A stretch of 64,000 nucleotides of DNA, taken from the NCBI GenBank assembly GCA_037190485.1, contig JBBCJB010000004.1, forward strand, positions 346,700 through 410,699, in the 5' to 3' direction. Source of the DNA: Parapedobacter sp037190485 (GTDB taxonomy: Bacteria; Bacteroidota; Bacteroidia; Sphingobacteriales; Sphingobacteriaceae). This document shows positions 17,778 through 26,549 of this stretch, in pieces; position 1 is the stretch's first letter, and each line of letters opens with the position of its first letter. A program made the position numbers and the translations under genes. Under the pieces are notes generated by a model. That model ran no database searches, was not told the DNA's origin, and was given only the letters and a program-made list of their open reading frames with translations.

Positions 17778-19005
17778 CCAGTTCTCCTGCTATTACGTTT
17801 AAACTGCTCATGTTGATGATCGCGTCTGAAAGGAGCATCCCGCTGCTCATCGGCGCGTACATCTGGTAGTTGATGAACGACGGCCTACGGAAATGCAGCC
17901 GATAAGGCGACCGCCCGCCGTCACTGATCAAGTAAAAGCCCAATTCGCCGTTGCCCCCCTCCACGCAATGGTACACCTCGGTCTTTGGCGTGTCGATTTC
18001 GCCCATCACGATCTTGAAATGGTAAATCAAGGCCTCCATGTTATTGTACACCTGTTCTTTGGGCGGGAGGTAAAAATCGGGGACATCCGCGTGGAAGATT
18101 CCCTTGGGTTCCCGATCGATCTTGTCCATGGCCTGTTCGATGATCTTGAGGCTTTCCCACATTTCGTTGTTACGTACCAGGTACCGATCGTACACATCGC
18201 CCTTGGTCCCTACGGGGATATCGAACTCGAATTCGTCATAAGACGAGTAGGGTTCGTTCACACGGACATCGTAATCCACGCCCGTTGCCCGCAGTATCGG
18301 GCCGCTCCAGCTATAGCTCAATGCGGTTTCCGGATCCACGGCCGCGACGTTCGCCGTACGCTCGATGAAGATGCGGTTTCGGTTGAAGAGTTCCTCGAAC
18401 TCTTTCAATACGGGCGGGAAACGCTTCAGGAACTCCCTGATCTTGCGGAAGGCGATCTCATTGAAGTCGCGCTCGAATCCGCCGATACGCCCGATGTTGG
18501 TCGTTAGGCGCGCGCCACAGATTTCCTCGAATATCTCGTAGATGAACTCACGCTCCTGCATCACGTAGAGGAATCCGGAGAATGCCCCGGTATCCACACC
18601 CAAAATCCCGTTGCAGATGATGTGGTCTGCGATGCGGGCCAGCTCCATGACGATAACCCGCATGTACTGCACACGCTTGGGCAGTTCGATGTCCAGCAGT
18701 TTTTCGACCGTCATGTGCCACCCCATGTTGTTGATGGGCGACGAACAGTAATTGAGCCGATCCGTAAGGGGCGTAATCTGGTAATACGGGCGGTGCTCCG
18801 CGATTTTCTCGAAAGCCCTGTGGATGTAACCGATCGTGGATACGCCACTGACGATGCGCTCGCCATCTACCTGCAACACGTTTTGGAACACCCCATGCGT
18901 AGCCGGGTGTGTCGGGCCTAGGTTGAGCGTAAACAACTCGTCCTGCGGATCATTGTCGTGAAAGACGGGCTTATTGGCCGATATTTTTGAAATGGAGTTA
19001 CTCAT
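17770..19005 (-). CDS. nuoD: NADH-quinone oxidoreductase subunit D
   Basis: A 411-residue 49-kDa-type subunit that forms the quinone site with NuoB and NuoH. It has LNLGPTHPATHGVFQNVLQVDGE with the conserved His loop, GYIHRAFEKIAEHRPYYQ, and the C-terminal FRRPSFINYQ segment. NuoC and NuoD are separate genes here, unlike the fused form in E. coli. Three bases separate it from nuoC. Confidence 0.96.
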   Translation of the reverse strand: MSNSISKISANKPVFHDNDPQDELFTLNLGPTHPATHGVFQNVLQVDGERIVSGVSTIGYIHRAFEKIAEHRPYYQITPLTDRLNYCSSPINNMGWHMTVEKLLDIELPKRVQYMRVIVMELARIADHIICNGILGVDTGAFSGFLYVMQEREFIYEIFEEICGARLTTNIGRIGGFERDFNEIAFRKIREFLKRFPPVLKEFEELFNRNRIFIERTANVAAVDPETALSYSWSGPILRATGVDYDVRVNEPYSSYDEFEFDIPVGTKGDVYDRYLVRNNEMWESLKIIEQAMDKIDREPKGIFHADVPDFYLPPKEQVYNNMEALIYHFKIVMGEIDTPKTEVYHCVEGGNGELGFYLISDGGRSPYRLHFRRPSFINYQMYAPMSSGMLLSDAIINMSSLNVIAGELDA

Positions 19006-19008
19006 AGC

Positions 19009-19512
19009 CTACCTGCCAAAGAAATATTCTTTTTTATCTACTTTATTAGGATCCTCTAGCGGGTATTGTTTCCGCATCGGAAATACATCCATATCGTCGA
19101 CATTCAGTATCCGACGCAAATCGGGATGCCCGATGAACTGTATCCCGAAGAAATCATAGGTTTCGCGTTCCATCCAGTTGGCGCCATTCCAAAGTACCGT
19201 GGCCGTTGGTACCGCGGGATAGCTTCCTTCCAGAAATACCTTGATGCGCACACGAATGTTATGGACCAAGCTGTGCACGTGATACACCACCGCAAACTCC
19301 TTATCCAACCCGGGGTAATGCACGGCCGTGATGTCCGTGAGGTAGCCAAACAACAAGCTGCCGTCGGTCTTGAGGAACTCCAGGATATCCAATAGGTGCG
19401 TCGTGTCTGTTTCGAAGGTCAATAGTCCATACGGTTCGTCCACGTTGCGCACCTGTTCGCCAAACCGCTCCTGAAGACGCTGCAATAAAGCTTGGTTATC
19501 GAGTTTAGCCAT
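19009..19512 (-). CDS. nuoC: NADH-quinone oxidoreductase subunit C
   Basis: A 167-residue 30-kDa-type subunit of the peripheral arm. The diagnostic C-terminal motif WMERETYDFFGIQFIGHPDLRRIL is intact, and the body has YLTDITAVHYPG. It supports NuoD and carries no cofactor. It overlaps nuoB by 8 nt. Confidence 0.95.
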   Translation of the reverse strand: MAKLDNQALLQRLQERFGEQVRNVDEPYGLLTFETDTTHLLDILEFLKTDGSLLFGYLTDITAVHYPGLDKEFAVVYHVHSLVHNIRVRIKVFLEGSYPAVPTATVLWNGANWMERETYDFFGIQFIGHPDLRRILNVDDMDVFPMRKQYPLEDPNKVDKKEYFFGR

Positions 19513-20056
19513 GGGTATGTATTCCGTATTTTTCGAGTAATGCCTTATATTCAGGCGAATTGCGCCGATTCAGCGATTCGTTCTTCACGATTTCCTGCAG
19601 GCGCATCACGCCATCCAGGATCGCTTCAGGGCGCGGCGGACAACCCGGTACATACACATCCACGGGAATGACCTCGTCGATGCCCTGCAATACGGAGTAG
19701 GTATCGAAAATCCCGCCGCTGGACGCGCATGCACCTACGGCGATGACCCACCGTGGCTCGGCCATCTGGATGTATACCTGCCTGAGCACAGGCGCCATTT
19801 TCTTGGCAATGGTGCCCATGACCAACAGCATGTCGGCCTGCCGCGGCGAAAAACTCGGGCGTTCGGCACCGAACCGGGCCAGGTCATAGGTAGAACCCAT
19901 CGTGGCCATGAACTCGATACCGCAACAAGAGGTGGCAAAAGGCAACGGCCATAACGAATTAGCACGCGCCAACCCGATTGCCTTGTCCAATGTCGTCGCA
20001 AAGAAACCCGATCCTTCTACGCCGGGAGGTGCCTCCGCCAGTTTAATATCGCTCAT
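19505..20056 (-). CDS. nuoB: NADH-quinone oxidoreductase subunit B
   Basis: A 183-residue subunit that binds the terminal cluster N2 and delivers electrons to quinone. The cluster ligands are present: the tandem Cys pair in FATSCCGIEFMA, the Cys in VGACASSGG and the Cys in VPGCPPRPEA. It is preceded by a spacer with its own TAATTTTG box and a terminator-like hairpin, so it may be transcribed separately from nuoA. Confidence 0.96.
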   Translation of the reverse strand: MSDIKLAEAPPGVEGSGFFATTLDKAIGLARANSLWPLPFATSCCGIEFMATMGSTYDLARFGAERPSFSPRQADMLLVMGTIAKKMAPVLRQVYIQMAEPRWVIAVGACASSGGIFDTYSVLQGIDEVIPVDVYVPGCPPRPEAILDGVMRLQEIVKNESLNRRNSPEYKALLEKYGIHTHG

Positions 20057-20080
20057 GCTTACTCCGGTCTTTACCTAAAC

Positions 20081-20109
20081 AAAAAACCCATCTGTATCGC
20101 CTACAGATG
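20081..20109 (-). terminator. Terminator-like hairpin between nuoA and nuoB
   Basis: On the minus strand CATCTGTA (20109-20102) pairs perfectly with TACAGATG (20096-20089) around a 5-nt loop, then GG and a six-T tract (20086-20081). It has the form of an intrinsic terminator, yet it lies inside the nuo operon. It may reduce read-through from nuoA, or act as a 5'-end stem-loop of a transcript begun at the box just upstream. Confidence 0.6.
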
Positions 20110-20114
20110 AGTTA

Positions 20115-20122
20115 CAAAATTA
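20115..20122 (-). promoter_or_regulatory. Possible internal -7 box upstream of nuoB
   Basis: TAATTTTG on the minus strand matches TAnnTTTG. Transcription would begin near 20108, which is the first base of the hairpin at 20089-20109. No convincing -33 element is seen. Confidence 0.4.
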
Positions 20123-20180
20123 CAATATCTTGGGTGCTTATGGGGCTAATAATATTATTTAGAAACGTTCTATTGTAACG

Positions 20181-20558
20181 TCAATCCCATTCCAACGCCC
20201 GCTTTTTGATCACGTAGATGAATCCCAAAAGCAACAATCCCATGAACACGAACATCTCGATCAATCCAGACAGCCCGAACTCGCGGAAATTAACCGCCCA
20301 GGGATACATGAAAATCACTTCGATATCGAAAATCACGAATAAAATGGCCACCATGAAATACTTGATCGAAAAGGGTTGACGGGCATTGCCGACCACTTCC
20401 ACGCCAGACTCGAACGCGCCAAGTTTGCTTTCCGTTTTCACTTTCGGGCCAATCAGGTGCGTGATGAGGATCGTCCCCACACCGAATCCCGCGGCAACGA
20501 TCAACTGAATCAATATGGGCAAATAATCATTGGGCATGCTCAACGCTTCCGATTCCAT
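20181..20558 (-). CDS. nuoA: NADH-quinone oxidoreductase subunit A
   Basis: A three-helix membrane subunit of complex I (125 residues from this start). It shows the family pattern PKVKTESKLGAFESGVEVVG, the loop on the quinone-cavity side, then KYFMVAILFVIFDIEVIFMYPWAV. The open frame extends upstream to 20582, but that TTG lies inside the TAGTTTTG promoter box, so I place the start at the ATG at 20558; a second ATG at 20537 is possible. It is the first gene of the 14-gene nuo operon. Confidence 0.92.
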   Translation of the reverse strand: MESEALSMPNDYLPILIQLIVAAGFGVGTILITHLIGPKVKTESKLGAFESGVEVVGNARQPFSIKYFMVAILFVIFDIEVIFMYPWAVNFREFGLSGLIEMFVFMGLLLLGFIYVIKKRALEWD

Positions 20559-20579
20559 GACATATACATTAAGGTGCTG

Positions 20580-20587
20580 CAAAACTA
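20580..20587 (-). promoter_or_regulatory. -7 box of the nuo operon
   Basis: TAGTTTTG on the minus strand matches TAnnTTTG. It begins at the last base of the T tract of the preceding terminator, and transcription from it would start about 15 nt before the nuoA ATG. It thus fuses the end of one operon to the start of the next. Confidence 0.6.
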
Positions 20588-20620
20588 AAAAAAAAGCGCC
20601 AATTTAAAAAACTGGCGCTT
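20587..20620 (-). terminator. Terminator of the exbB-TPR operon
   Basis: On the minus strand AAGCGCCA (20620-20613) pairs with TGGCGCTT (20601-20594), followed by a T tract down to 20587. It is 18 nt beyond the stop of the TPR gene and 7 nt before the nuo promoter box ends. Confidence 0.85.
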
Positions 20621-20637
20621 GATCGTTCGCTAGGCTA

Positions 20638-22374
20638 TCATCGCTGCCCGCCGGTGTTCGCCGAGGTATCCTGCTCCAGGTATTCGAGCGTCTGTTTCGC
20701 GTAGGCATTCTCGGGATCGAGCTTCAAGGTCTCCCGAAGGTAGTGCCTCGCCTTCTCGTAGTCTTCCCGTTTCGTGCTGATGAAGGCCAAGTTGTTGTAT
20801 ATATCCACGAAGTTAGCCTTAGCCTTCTGCACTTCGGCATCGCCCTTTTCGGTTACCAGCGCAATGTATTTCTCAAAGTGCGTAGCGGCCAATCCCTTCG
20901 GCGCTTCCGGATCTTCCAGCAGCGAGTTCACGCGGCCACGGTACAGGTACGCGTTTTCGGTGGTCGGCGCTTTCTCGATCACGAATCCAAACGCCGTATC
21001 GGCCTTCTGCAGTAAAGCCAGGTTTTCGGGGGAGCGACGCTGTTCCGCGGGAGCCCCTTGTACACCAGCGAAAATCGCGAAGCCCAGGTAATAGTTGTCA
21101 TAAATGTAGTTACGCGCCGTCGGTGTATTGGCCGGGATCTCGAACAATTTGGCAGCCTCCAAATACTTCCTGGCTTGGAACAGTTCCAAACCCGTATCGT
21201 GCAAGTCGTCGGCGATGGATGAATCCGCGGCCACCGCCTTGTTCAATTGCGAAACGCCCTTGTCAAAGGTGGCTTGATCGGTCGGCGTACTTTGGATGGC
21301 CATCTTCACGTCCGCCAGTCCGGAATGCAAGTAGTCGAGCGCGATGATGCGGTCTGCCTCCATCTTGGTAAACATCTTATCGAGCGCCTCCTTGCTTTCC
21401 GCATATTGCTTATTCCGATAAGCGGAATACCCCAAATAGCGCAATACCTTCGGATTCACGTCCTCCAACTTGGCCAACTCGGTGGCTTGCACCTGCAACT
21501 CGTTGTAATCCTTGGCGAATACCAAGAAATCGGCATACCGGATACGGGATTCAACCGTGTAGTCCGTCTTGTCCATGTATTGTTTATAATAGCTTACCCC
21601 CTCGCGGTTGCGTGCGTTATAGGCGGCCGTATCGGTTGCGGTAAGCGCCCACGCGCGATAGGTCTCCGCGAGCTCACGATACGTCGGTGCATAATCCGGC
21701 ACTTCCGTGGCGATTTGCTTCAGGCCGTCGATGGCTTCCTGCCAAGCATGCGACAAGCGGGTGATGACCTGCAGCTGTACCCGGGCACGCGTCAGGTTGT
21801 TGTCCAGCAACGAAGCATCCCGATAATTGACGTATGCGGGACTGGCGCTTTTCAATCCGAAATACGCGTCGCCCAACGCCAACGGTATCATCGGATCCTT
21901 GGCATTCCTCGCCTTGGCCTGGTCAAGGTATTCTACGGCCTTCTGGTAATCGGGTTCGGGCGCGTCGATATACGCTTTACCGACGTGGTAAAGTTCCAAA
22001 TAGTCTTTCTTTTTCAACTTCGACGTGGCTTCCGCAAACTTGGTTGCCGCGCCGCTCTTGTTCTCCCGATACAACTCCACGATGCCCTGCCCCACCTTAT
22101 TCAGGTTGCTTTTCGGATCGGCCGCCAGACCTTGGTCGAAAATGGCTGCCGCCGAATCCAAATGCTCGTTATGGATGTAGACAAGCCCCAGGTAAAAGTA
22201 ATTGCTTCCATCCTTGGGTTTGTTCTTCACCAACGTCTCCAACATGCTTTTCGCTTGGGCGAACTGCTCGGCATCGATTGCCTTCTTTGCATCGTCCAGG
22301 CTTTGCGCATGCACTCCCGTAACCACAAAAGCAAGGGATATACCCCATATCATTGCTTTCTTCATCATGTCCAT
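20638..22374 (-). CDS. Periplasmic tetratricopeptide-repeat protein
   Basis: A 578-residue exported protein. The N-terminus (MDMMKKAMIWGISLAFVVTGVHAQS) is a signal peptide with an A-x-A type cleavage site; the third Met is an equally good start. The rest is about a dozen TPR-like helical pairs, with clear units near residues 50-90 (PKDGSNYFYLGLVYIHNEHLDSAAAIFDQ) and at the end (YEKARHYLRETLKLDPENAYAKQTLEYL). TPR arrays bind other proteins. As the last gene of the ExbBD-TonB-PstS operon it probably works in the periplasm with that system. No enzymatic motif is visible. Confidence 0.88.
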   Translation of the reverse strand: MDMMKKAMIWGISLAFVVTGVHAQSLDDAKKAIDAEQFAQAKSMLETLVKNKPKDGSNYFYLGLVYIHNEHLDSAAAIFDQGLAADPKSNLNKVGQGIVELYRENKSGAATKFAEATSKLKKKDYLELYHVGKAYIDAPEPDYQKAVEYLDQAKARNAKDPMIPLALGDAYFGLKSASPAYVNYRDASLLDNNLTRARVQLQVITRLSHAWQEAIDGLKQIATEVPDYAPTYRELAETYRAWALTATDTAAYNARNREGVSYYKQYMDKTDYTVESRIRYADFLVFAKDYNELQVQATELAKLEDVNPKVLRYLGYSAYRNKQYAESKEALDKMFTKMEADRIIALDYLHSGLADVKMAIQSTPTDQATFDKGVSQLNKAVAADSSIADDLHDTGLELFQARKYLEAAKLFEIPANTPTARNYIYDNYYLGFAIFAGVQGAPAEQRRSPENLALLQKADTAFGFVIEKAPTTENAYLYRGRVNSLLEDPEAPKGLAATHFEKYIALVTEKGDAEVQKAKANFVDIYNNLAFISTKREDYEKARHYLRETLKLDPENAYAKQTLEYLEQDTSANTGGQR

Positions 22375-22399
22375 TTATCTAGTGTTTTAACCTTTGTTA

Positions 22400-23308
22400 C
22401 TACCTAATGATCAATTCCCGCGGCGGCATGCTATCCGGCAACAGTCCGGATTTCAAGATCACGCGTTGGCCTACCTCGCCCGTCAGGAATGCTGCAAACC
22501 CCATGCCTAAACTTTTCCGGGGTTCTGCATTGATGATGTATACCGGGCGGGATAGTGCGTATGTGCTATCCGCTAGGTTTGATTGCGACGGCTTTTGGGG
22601 TTGTTCTCCACCCAATAGGCCTTCCCGACCCTGTACCGCCAGCACCTTGATTCCATCGGTATACCGTTTCAGGCTGTTGTCGGGCCTTACGATCCAACTG
22701 ATGCCCAATACGCCAACGGCTTGGGGCGTCTCGTATACATATTTCAGGACGTCCAAGCTCGATTTAAGTGCGTATACGCCCTTCGCTGGCAGCGAATCCA
22801 CATCGGCCATCGACTTGAGCAACCGCAGCGTGCTTGAATTGGCATTGTCGAATACCAGGTTGCGCAGCGAACCTCCGGAGGTCCTGCCCTGCATCAGCGC
22901 TCGGATATCATCCACGGAAATCACCGAATCCACGGTCGCTTCGTTGACCACCAACGCCACCGCATCCGTCGCGAACCGATAGACGCGGGGCATAAAATCC
23001 CTCGTTTTAAAGAACTCGCCTTCCTGTGCTGTCAATTGCCTGGTCAATACAACCACCTCTACCTCTTTATTCAAAAGCTTAGCGATGATCTGGTTCTCGT
23101 GTGCGCTTGACAACCCCACATCCGTGCGGCTGTACAAATGCTCGAAAACCGCCACTTGCTCTTCCATCACGGGCAACAGCGTCTCATCCACCAACACGTC
23201 CAATTTCCCGCTCACGATGGTCTGACTCCTTTTAGGTTGCGTATTGTTGCATGACCAAAAGGCAAGTACAGCGACAAAAACGAGCGGTAATAATACGATT
23301 TTTTTCAC
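22400..23308 (-). CDS. PstS-like substrate-binding lipoprotein
   Basis: A 302-residue lipoprotein (signal MKKIVLLPLVFVAVLAFWSC, Cys20 as lipidation site). The mature part is a periplasmic-binding-protein type II fold like PstS, including the family-like stretches LDVLVDETLLPVMEEQ, TDAVALVVNEATVDSVISVDDIRALMQG and VGVLGISWI. No PstABC transporter genes are present nearby. In Bacteroidota a PstS-like lipoprotein is commonly linked to the TonB-ExbD-TPR cluster, so it may serve that energising system rather than phosphate uptake. The ligand is unknown. Confidence 0.85.
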   Translation of the reverse strand: MKKIVLLPLVFVAVLAFWSCNNTQPKRSQTIVSGKLDVLVDETLLPVMEEQVAVFEHLYSRTDVGLSSAHENQIIAKLLNKEVEVVVLTRQLTAQEGEFFKTRDFMPRVYRFATDAVALVVNEATVDSVISVDDIRALMQGRTSGGSLRNLVFDNANSSTLRLLKSMADVDSLPAKGVYALKSSLDVLKYVYETPQAVGVLGISWIVRPDNSLKRYTDGIKVLAVQGREGLLGGEQPQKPSQSNLADSTYALSRPVYIINAEPRKSLGMGFAAFLTGEVGQRVILKSGLLPDSMPPRELIIR

Positions 23309-23356
23309 GGTTATGAAAAAATATCCATTTTTTTGAAAAATTCACAATCCATGGCG

Positions 23357-23587
23357 CTATCGATTCTGCCAGAGCCGCACGAAGCGGAAGAAGGAATAGA
23401 TGACCAGCAAGACGCCAAACAACGTGCGTAGCGTGCCGCTCAACCCCGGCAGGAACCCCTGCCAAAAAATGATGATCATGCCCAGCGCAAAATAAAGCCC
23501 GAACATGAATAGGCCCAAAACAGACAGAAACCGCTTGGTGGGCGATTTCTGTCTGCCGTTGTTATCGTTGGGATGGGACTGCACCAA
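23357..23587 (-). CDS. Small two-helix membrane protein
   Basis: A 76-residue protein with a charged N-terminus (about 20 residues rich in N, K and R) and two hydrophobic segments (FLSVLGLFMFGLYFALGMIIIFW and TLRTLFGVLLVIYSFFRFVRLW). I recognise no domain. Its position, 7 nt after tonB and upstream of the pstS-like gene on the same strand, indicates that it belongs to the TonB operon. Confidence 0.7.
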   Translation of the reverse strand: MVQSHPNDNNGRQKSPTKRFLSVLGLFMFGLYFALGMIIIFWQGFLPGLSGTLRTLFGVLLVIYSFFRFVRLWQNR

Positions 23588-23594
23588 TGACCGC

Positions 23595-24428
23595 TTATTG
23601 TTGAAGGTTAAGCCTGATGGGCAACGTATACGCTACACGCACCGGCCGACCGTTCTGTACACCGGGGCTCCATTTCGCAGCCTTATTGAGCAATTTCACC
23701 GCTGCATCGCCCGTGCCGTACTTCAAGTCGCGCACCACCTTGATGTCCGTGAGGCTACCGTCGCGTTCCACGACGAAAGAAACCTGCACTTGTCCATTTA
23801 CACCAGCTTCGATCGCCGATTGGGGGTAGTCGTAATTCTTACCCACCCACTCCATGAACGCCCGCATCCCCCCAGGTGGCTGGGGATCGATTTCCACCGA
23901 TTGGAAGATGTGGTCACTTGATGTTTCCGTTACCTCAGCGTCGATTTCGCCTTCACCGACGGGAAGGTCGAGCCTGAGTTCCGCATTGGGATCCCCTTCG
24001 ATGGTCTTCGCTCCCGGATCGGCCAATTTGAGCTGCTCTACGGTCGGTGGCTCTTCGTCCTGTACCTGCTCGGCGGGAACGACCTTGGGTTCCGGCATCC
24101 GGACCTGGTCCACCCGTGGCGGCGGAGGTTCTACCGGCGGAGGTGCCGGTGGCTCCTCCTCATTGACCGGGGGAGGCTCGGAAAGCACGACCTCGGTCTG
24201 CAAAATCGTCTCGGAAGTATCCTCGCTTTGCAGGTCTATCCCCGCCCAACGGGCTATCGCAGGCGCCAACAGCAGCAAAACGAACACGGACGCTGCCGAA
24301 ACCATGCCGATGTTGGTCGCCCTAGGGGATAACTTACGAAGATCGTATGCCCCGTAGGCCTTGTTCCGACCGTCAAATACCACATCGAGCCATTCTTTCT
24401 TAAATATATCCAATTTTGAACCTATCAT
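23595..24428 (-). CDS. tonB: TonB family energy transducer
   Basis: A 277-residue TonB protein. It has a cytoplasmic N-terminus, one transmembrane helix at about residues 38-56 (NIGMVSAASVFVLLLLAPAIA), a proline-rich periplasmic linker (EEEPPAPPPVEPPPP near residue 100), and a C-terminal TonB domain beginning near residue 185 (WVGKNYDYPQSAIEAGVNGQVQVSFVVERDGS). It carries energy from the ExbB-ExbD proton channel to outer-membrane receptors such as the SusC protein encoded at 34.9 kb. It is co-transcribed with exbB and two exbD genes upstream. Confidence 0.93.
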   Translation of the reverse strand: MIGSKLDIFKKEWLDVVFDGRNKAYGAYDLRKLSPRATNIGMVSAASVFVLLLLAPAIARWAGIDLQSEDTSETILQTEVVLSEPPPVNEEEPPAPPPVEPPPPRVDQVRMPEPKVVPAEQVQDEEPPTVEQLKLADPGAKTIEGDPNAELRLDLPVGEGEIDAEVTETSSDHIFQSVEIDPQPPGGMRAFMEWVGKNYDYPQSAIEAGVNGQVQVSFVVERDGSLTDIKVVRDLKYGTGDAAVKLLNKAAKWSPGVQNGRPVRVAYTLPIRLNLQQ

Positions 24429-24453
24429 AGCTATCGTATTATGTGGTTATCTA

Positions 24454-24975
24454 TCAATCGTTGTACAGGTTGTCCCGCTTCAATACCTCGATTTCCGGTT
24501 CGCTGATCGTACCGATCATGTACTGCCTGGCCTGTACGATGTTCATCTCGTCAAGGATGTCGACCAAGTTGCGGTGGGTGGACTTATCGCTTGGTCGGAT
24601 CACCACGATCAGCCCCTTTTCGGGATCTCCGGTGAGTTGCGGAACCTCTTTCAACTTACGGAGCAACACGGGCCGAATACCTTCTTTGCCGTAGTCGACG
24701 ATCTCGGGGCCTTCCAGTGGATTGCTATATTCGCCCACATACCACTCGATCTTGTTACCTGACCCAAGCAGCAGGGTCATGGTCCGGTTATCGGCTACTT
24801 CCAGCCGATCTTCGGGATCGTCCTTGTTCTTGTCGGGCATCGCCACGTCCATGGCGTTGGGTTTATTGATGGAGGTCGTGAGCATGAAGAATGTGATCAG
24901 GAGAAACGCCAAGTCCACCATGGCGGTCAGATCCACTCTCGGCTGCTGCTTACCGCCGGTATTTAATTCTGCCAT
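24454..24975 (-). CDS. exbD: ExbD/TolR family biopolymer transporter, second copy
   Basis: A 173-residue single-pass protein. The N-terminal helix contains the proton-accepting Asp in PRVDLTAMVDLAFLLITFFMLTTS. The periplasmic domain includes VIRPSDKSTHRNLVDILDEMNI, typical of ExbD. It is the second of two adjacent exbD genes; paired, non-identical ExbD proteins are usual in Bacteroidota TonB operons. It lies 42 nt downstream of the first copy. Confidence 0.93.
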   Translation of the reverse strand: MAELNTGGKQQPRVDLTAMVDLAFLLITFFMLTTSINKPNAMDVAMPDKNKDDPEDRLEVADNRTMTLLLGSGNKIEWYVGEYSNPLEGPEIVDYGKEGIRPVLLRKLKEVPQLTGDPEKGLIVVIRPSDKSTHRNLVDILDEMNIVQARQYMIGTISEPEIEVLKRDNLYND

Positions 24976-25017
24976 TTTTCTATTTCGTTAACTTAAATTT
25001 TCAAAATCGGATTGCGC

Positions 25018-25644
25018 CTAGAAGTCACTTCCCCGAAGGCTTGTGATCAAGCTGAACTTGTTGACCTTCTGGCTTTGCAATACATCGATCACCTTCTTGA
25101 TTTCGGGATATTTCTCGTTTGCGTCACCTTTTATCGATATCCGCATTTCCACATCCTTCTGTTCTTTCGTCGCCACCCGTGCGGAGTAGATCCAATGGAA
25201 CAACTCGTTGCTGAGCGCTTCGGTCGAATCGACCGGGATCCCCGGCTGCAGGCCCTCCTTCACGCGGTCGTTCGGACCCAAGCCAATCAATTGCTTGAGG
25301 TTGCCCATCGGCACGCCGAACGTTTCCATCATCGAAAATTCGGCTTTTTCCTCCGGTGTGAACGGAATGGAATACTTTTCTGACATCAGCTCAAGCATCC
25401 TGCCCCGCGCATTCCGGTTCACCACGCCAAAGAAAACCTTGCCACCATTACCGATCGTAATCAAGCCCAAATCATCATCGGGCACCTTCACTTGCGTTGC
25501 CGATGCCGGTGTATCCACCTGCAACGGTTCGGGCTGCCGGGCCGTGGCTGTCAATATAAAAAACGTGAGCAGCAAGAAAGACACATCGCACATGGCGGTC
25601 ATGTCTATCGTGGTACTGGCTCGCTTTACTTTAACCCTTGGCAT
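25018..25644 (-). CDS. exbD: ExbD/TolR family biopolymer transporter, first copy
   Basis: A 208-residue ExbD protein with the helix TTIDMTAMCDVSFLLLTFFILTAT that carries the conserved Asp, and a periplasmic domain ending in ISIKGDANEKYPEIKKVIDVLQSQ. It is longer than the second copy, with an insertion of about 60 residues in the periplasmic part (residues 60-120). Together with ExbB it forms the proton-driven motor for TonB. Confidence 0.92.
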   Translation of the reverse strand: MPRVKVKRASTTIDMTAMCDVSFLLLTFFILTATARQPEPLQVDTPASATQVKVPDDDLGLITIGNGGKVFFGVVNRNARGRMLELMSEKYSIPFTPEEKAEFSMMETFGVPMGNLKQLIGLGPNDRVKEGLQPGIPVDSTEALSNELFHWIYSARVATKEQKDVEMRISIKGDANEKYPEIKKVIDVLQSQKVNKFSLITSLRGSDF

Positions 25645-25718
25645 ATGCGTTTCTTTTTATCTTTAATACCATGATGCATTATTCATCGGCTTTCCATAAA
25701 TGAGCCGCGAATAATTTT

Positions 25719-26549
25719 CTATTTGTGCGATGCGGCATACGTTTGCACGATGGAGAAACCGGCCTCGTCAATAGAATACGTCAACGTATCGATCTTGGAT
25801 GTAAAGATGTTGTAGAATACAATGGCAACGGCCGATGTCGCGATACCCGTGGCCGTATTGATCAAGGCCTCGGAGATACCGTTTGCCAATTGCGCAGAGT
25901 CGGGCGCACCGCCCGTTGCGAGTGCCGAGAACGCCTTGATCATCCCGGTTACCGTACCCAACAGGCCGGTCAACGTACCGATGGAAACCAAGGTGGCGAT
26001 GATCGTCAGGTTCTTTTCCAGCATCGGCATTTCCAACGCGGTGGCCTCTTCGATTTCTTTCTGGATCGCTACGGTGGCTTGTTCGGTATCCAGGTTCGGG
26101 TTGGCCGAAACGTCCTTGTACTTCAACAGGCCCGCCTTGATCACGGCGGCTACCGAACCTTGCTGTTTGTCGCACTCCGCGATTGCCGAATCGATGTTGC
26201 CGCCGCTGATGAGTGACTGGATCTTGCGAACGAATGTACCTACATTCCCCTTGCCAGAAGCGCGGCCGATGACGATGAAGCGCTCGATGGCAAAGACAAA
26301 CGTCATGAGAAACAATCCGAGCAGCACCGGTACGACGAATCCGGCATGGTACACCATGCCCATGTAATTGCCTTCTTTCGGTTGGTTATCCGGGTTGTTG
26401 TCGATGAAGTTGTTCGGATCGCCCATGATGTATTTCCAAACCAGTGCCCCGATGATGAAGCAAAAAATGATTGCCAGACTAGCAAAAACATTCGAAGTTG
26501 AGTTGCCTTTCTCCTTGTTTGCCGTACTTGTTTTTGGTGCGTTTGCCAT
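25719..26549 (-). CDS. exbB: MotA/TolQ/ExbB proton channel family protein
   Basis: A 276-residue membrane protein. An extra N-terminal transmembrane helix (residues 22-42) precedes the standard ExbB core: FVVPVLLGLFLMTFVFAIERFIVIGRA, a cytoplasmic helical section, and the pore helices NLTIIATLVSIGTLTGLLGTVTGMIKAF and INTATGIATSAVAIVFYNIFTSKID with the conserved Thr residues. It is the first gene of the TonB operon and supplies proton-motive energy. Confidence 0.93.
   Translation of the reverse strand: MANAPKTSTANKEKGNSTSNVFASLAIIFCFIIGALVWKYIMGDPNNFIDNNPDNQPKEGNYMGMVYHAGFVVPVLLGLFLMTFVFAIERFIVIGRASGKGNVGTFVRKIQSLISGGNIDSAIAECDKQQGSVAAVIKAGLLKYKDVSANPNLDTEQATVAIQKEIEEATALEMPMLEKNLTIIATLVSIGTLTGLLGTVTGMIKAFSALATGGAPDSAQLANGISEALINTATGIATSAVAIVFYNIFTSKIDTLTYSIDEAGFSIVQTYAASHK

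Noticed and set aside
7507..20558. Many long open frames antisense to the nuo genes
   Set aside because: They are shadows caused by GC-rich codon use and contain no domains or promoters.
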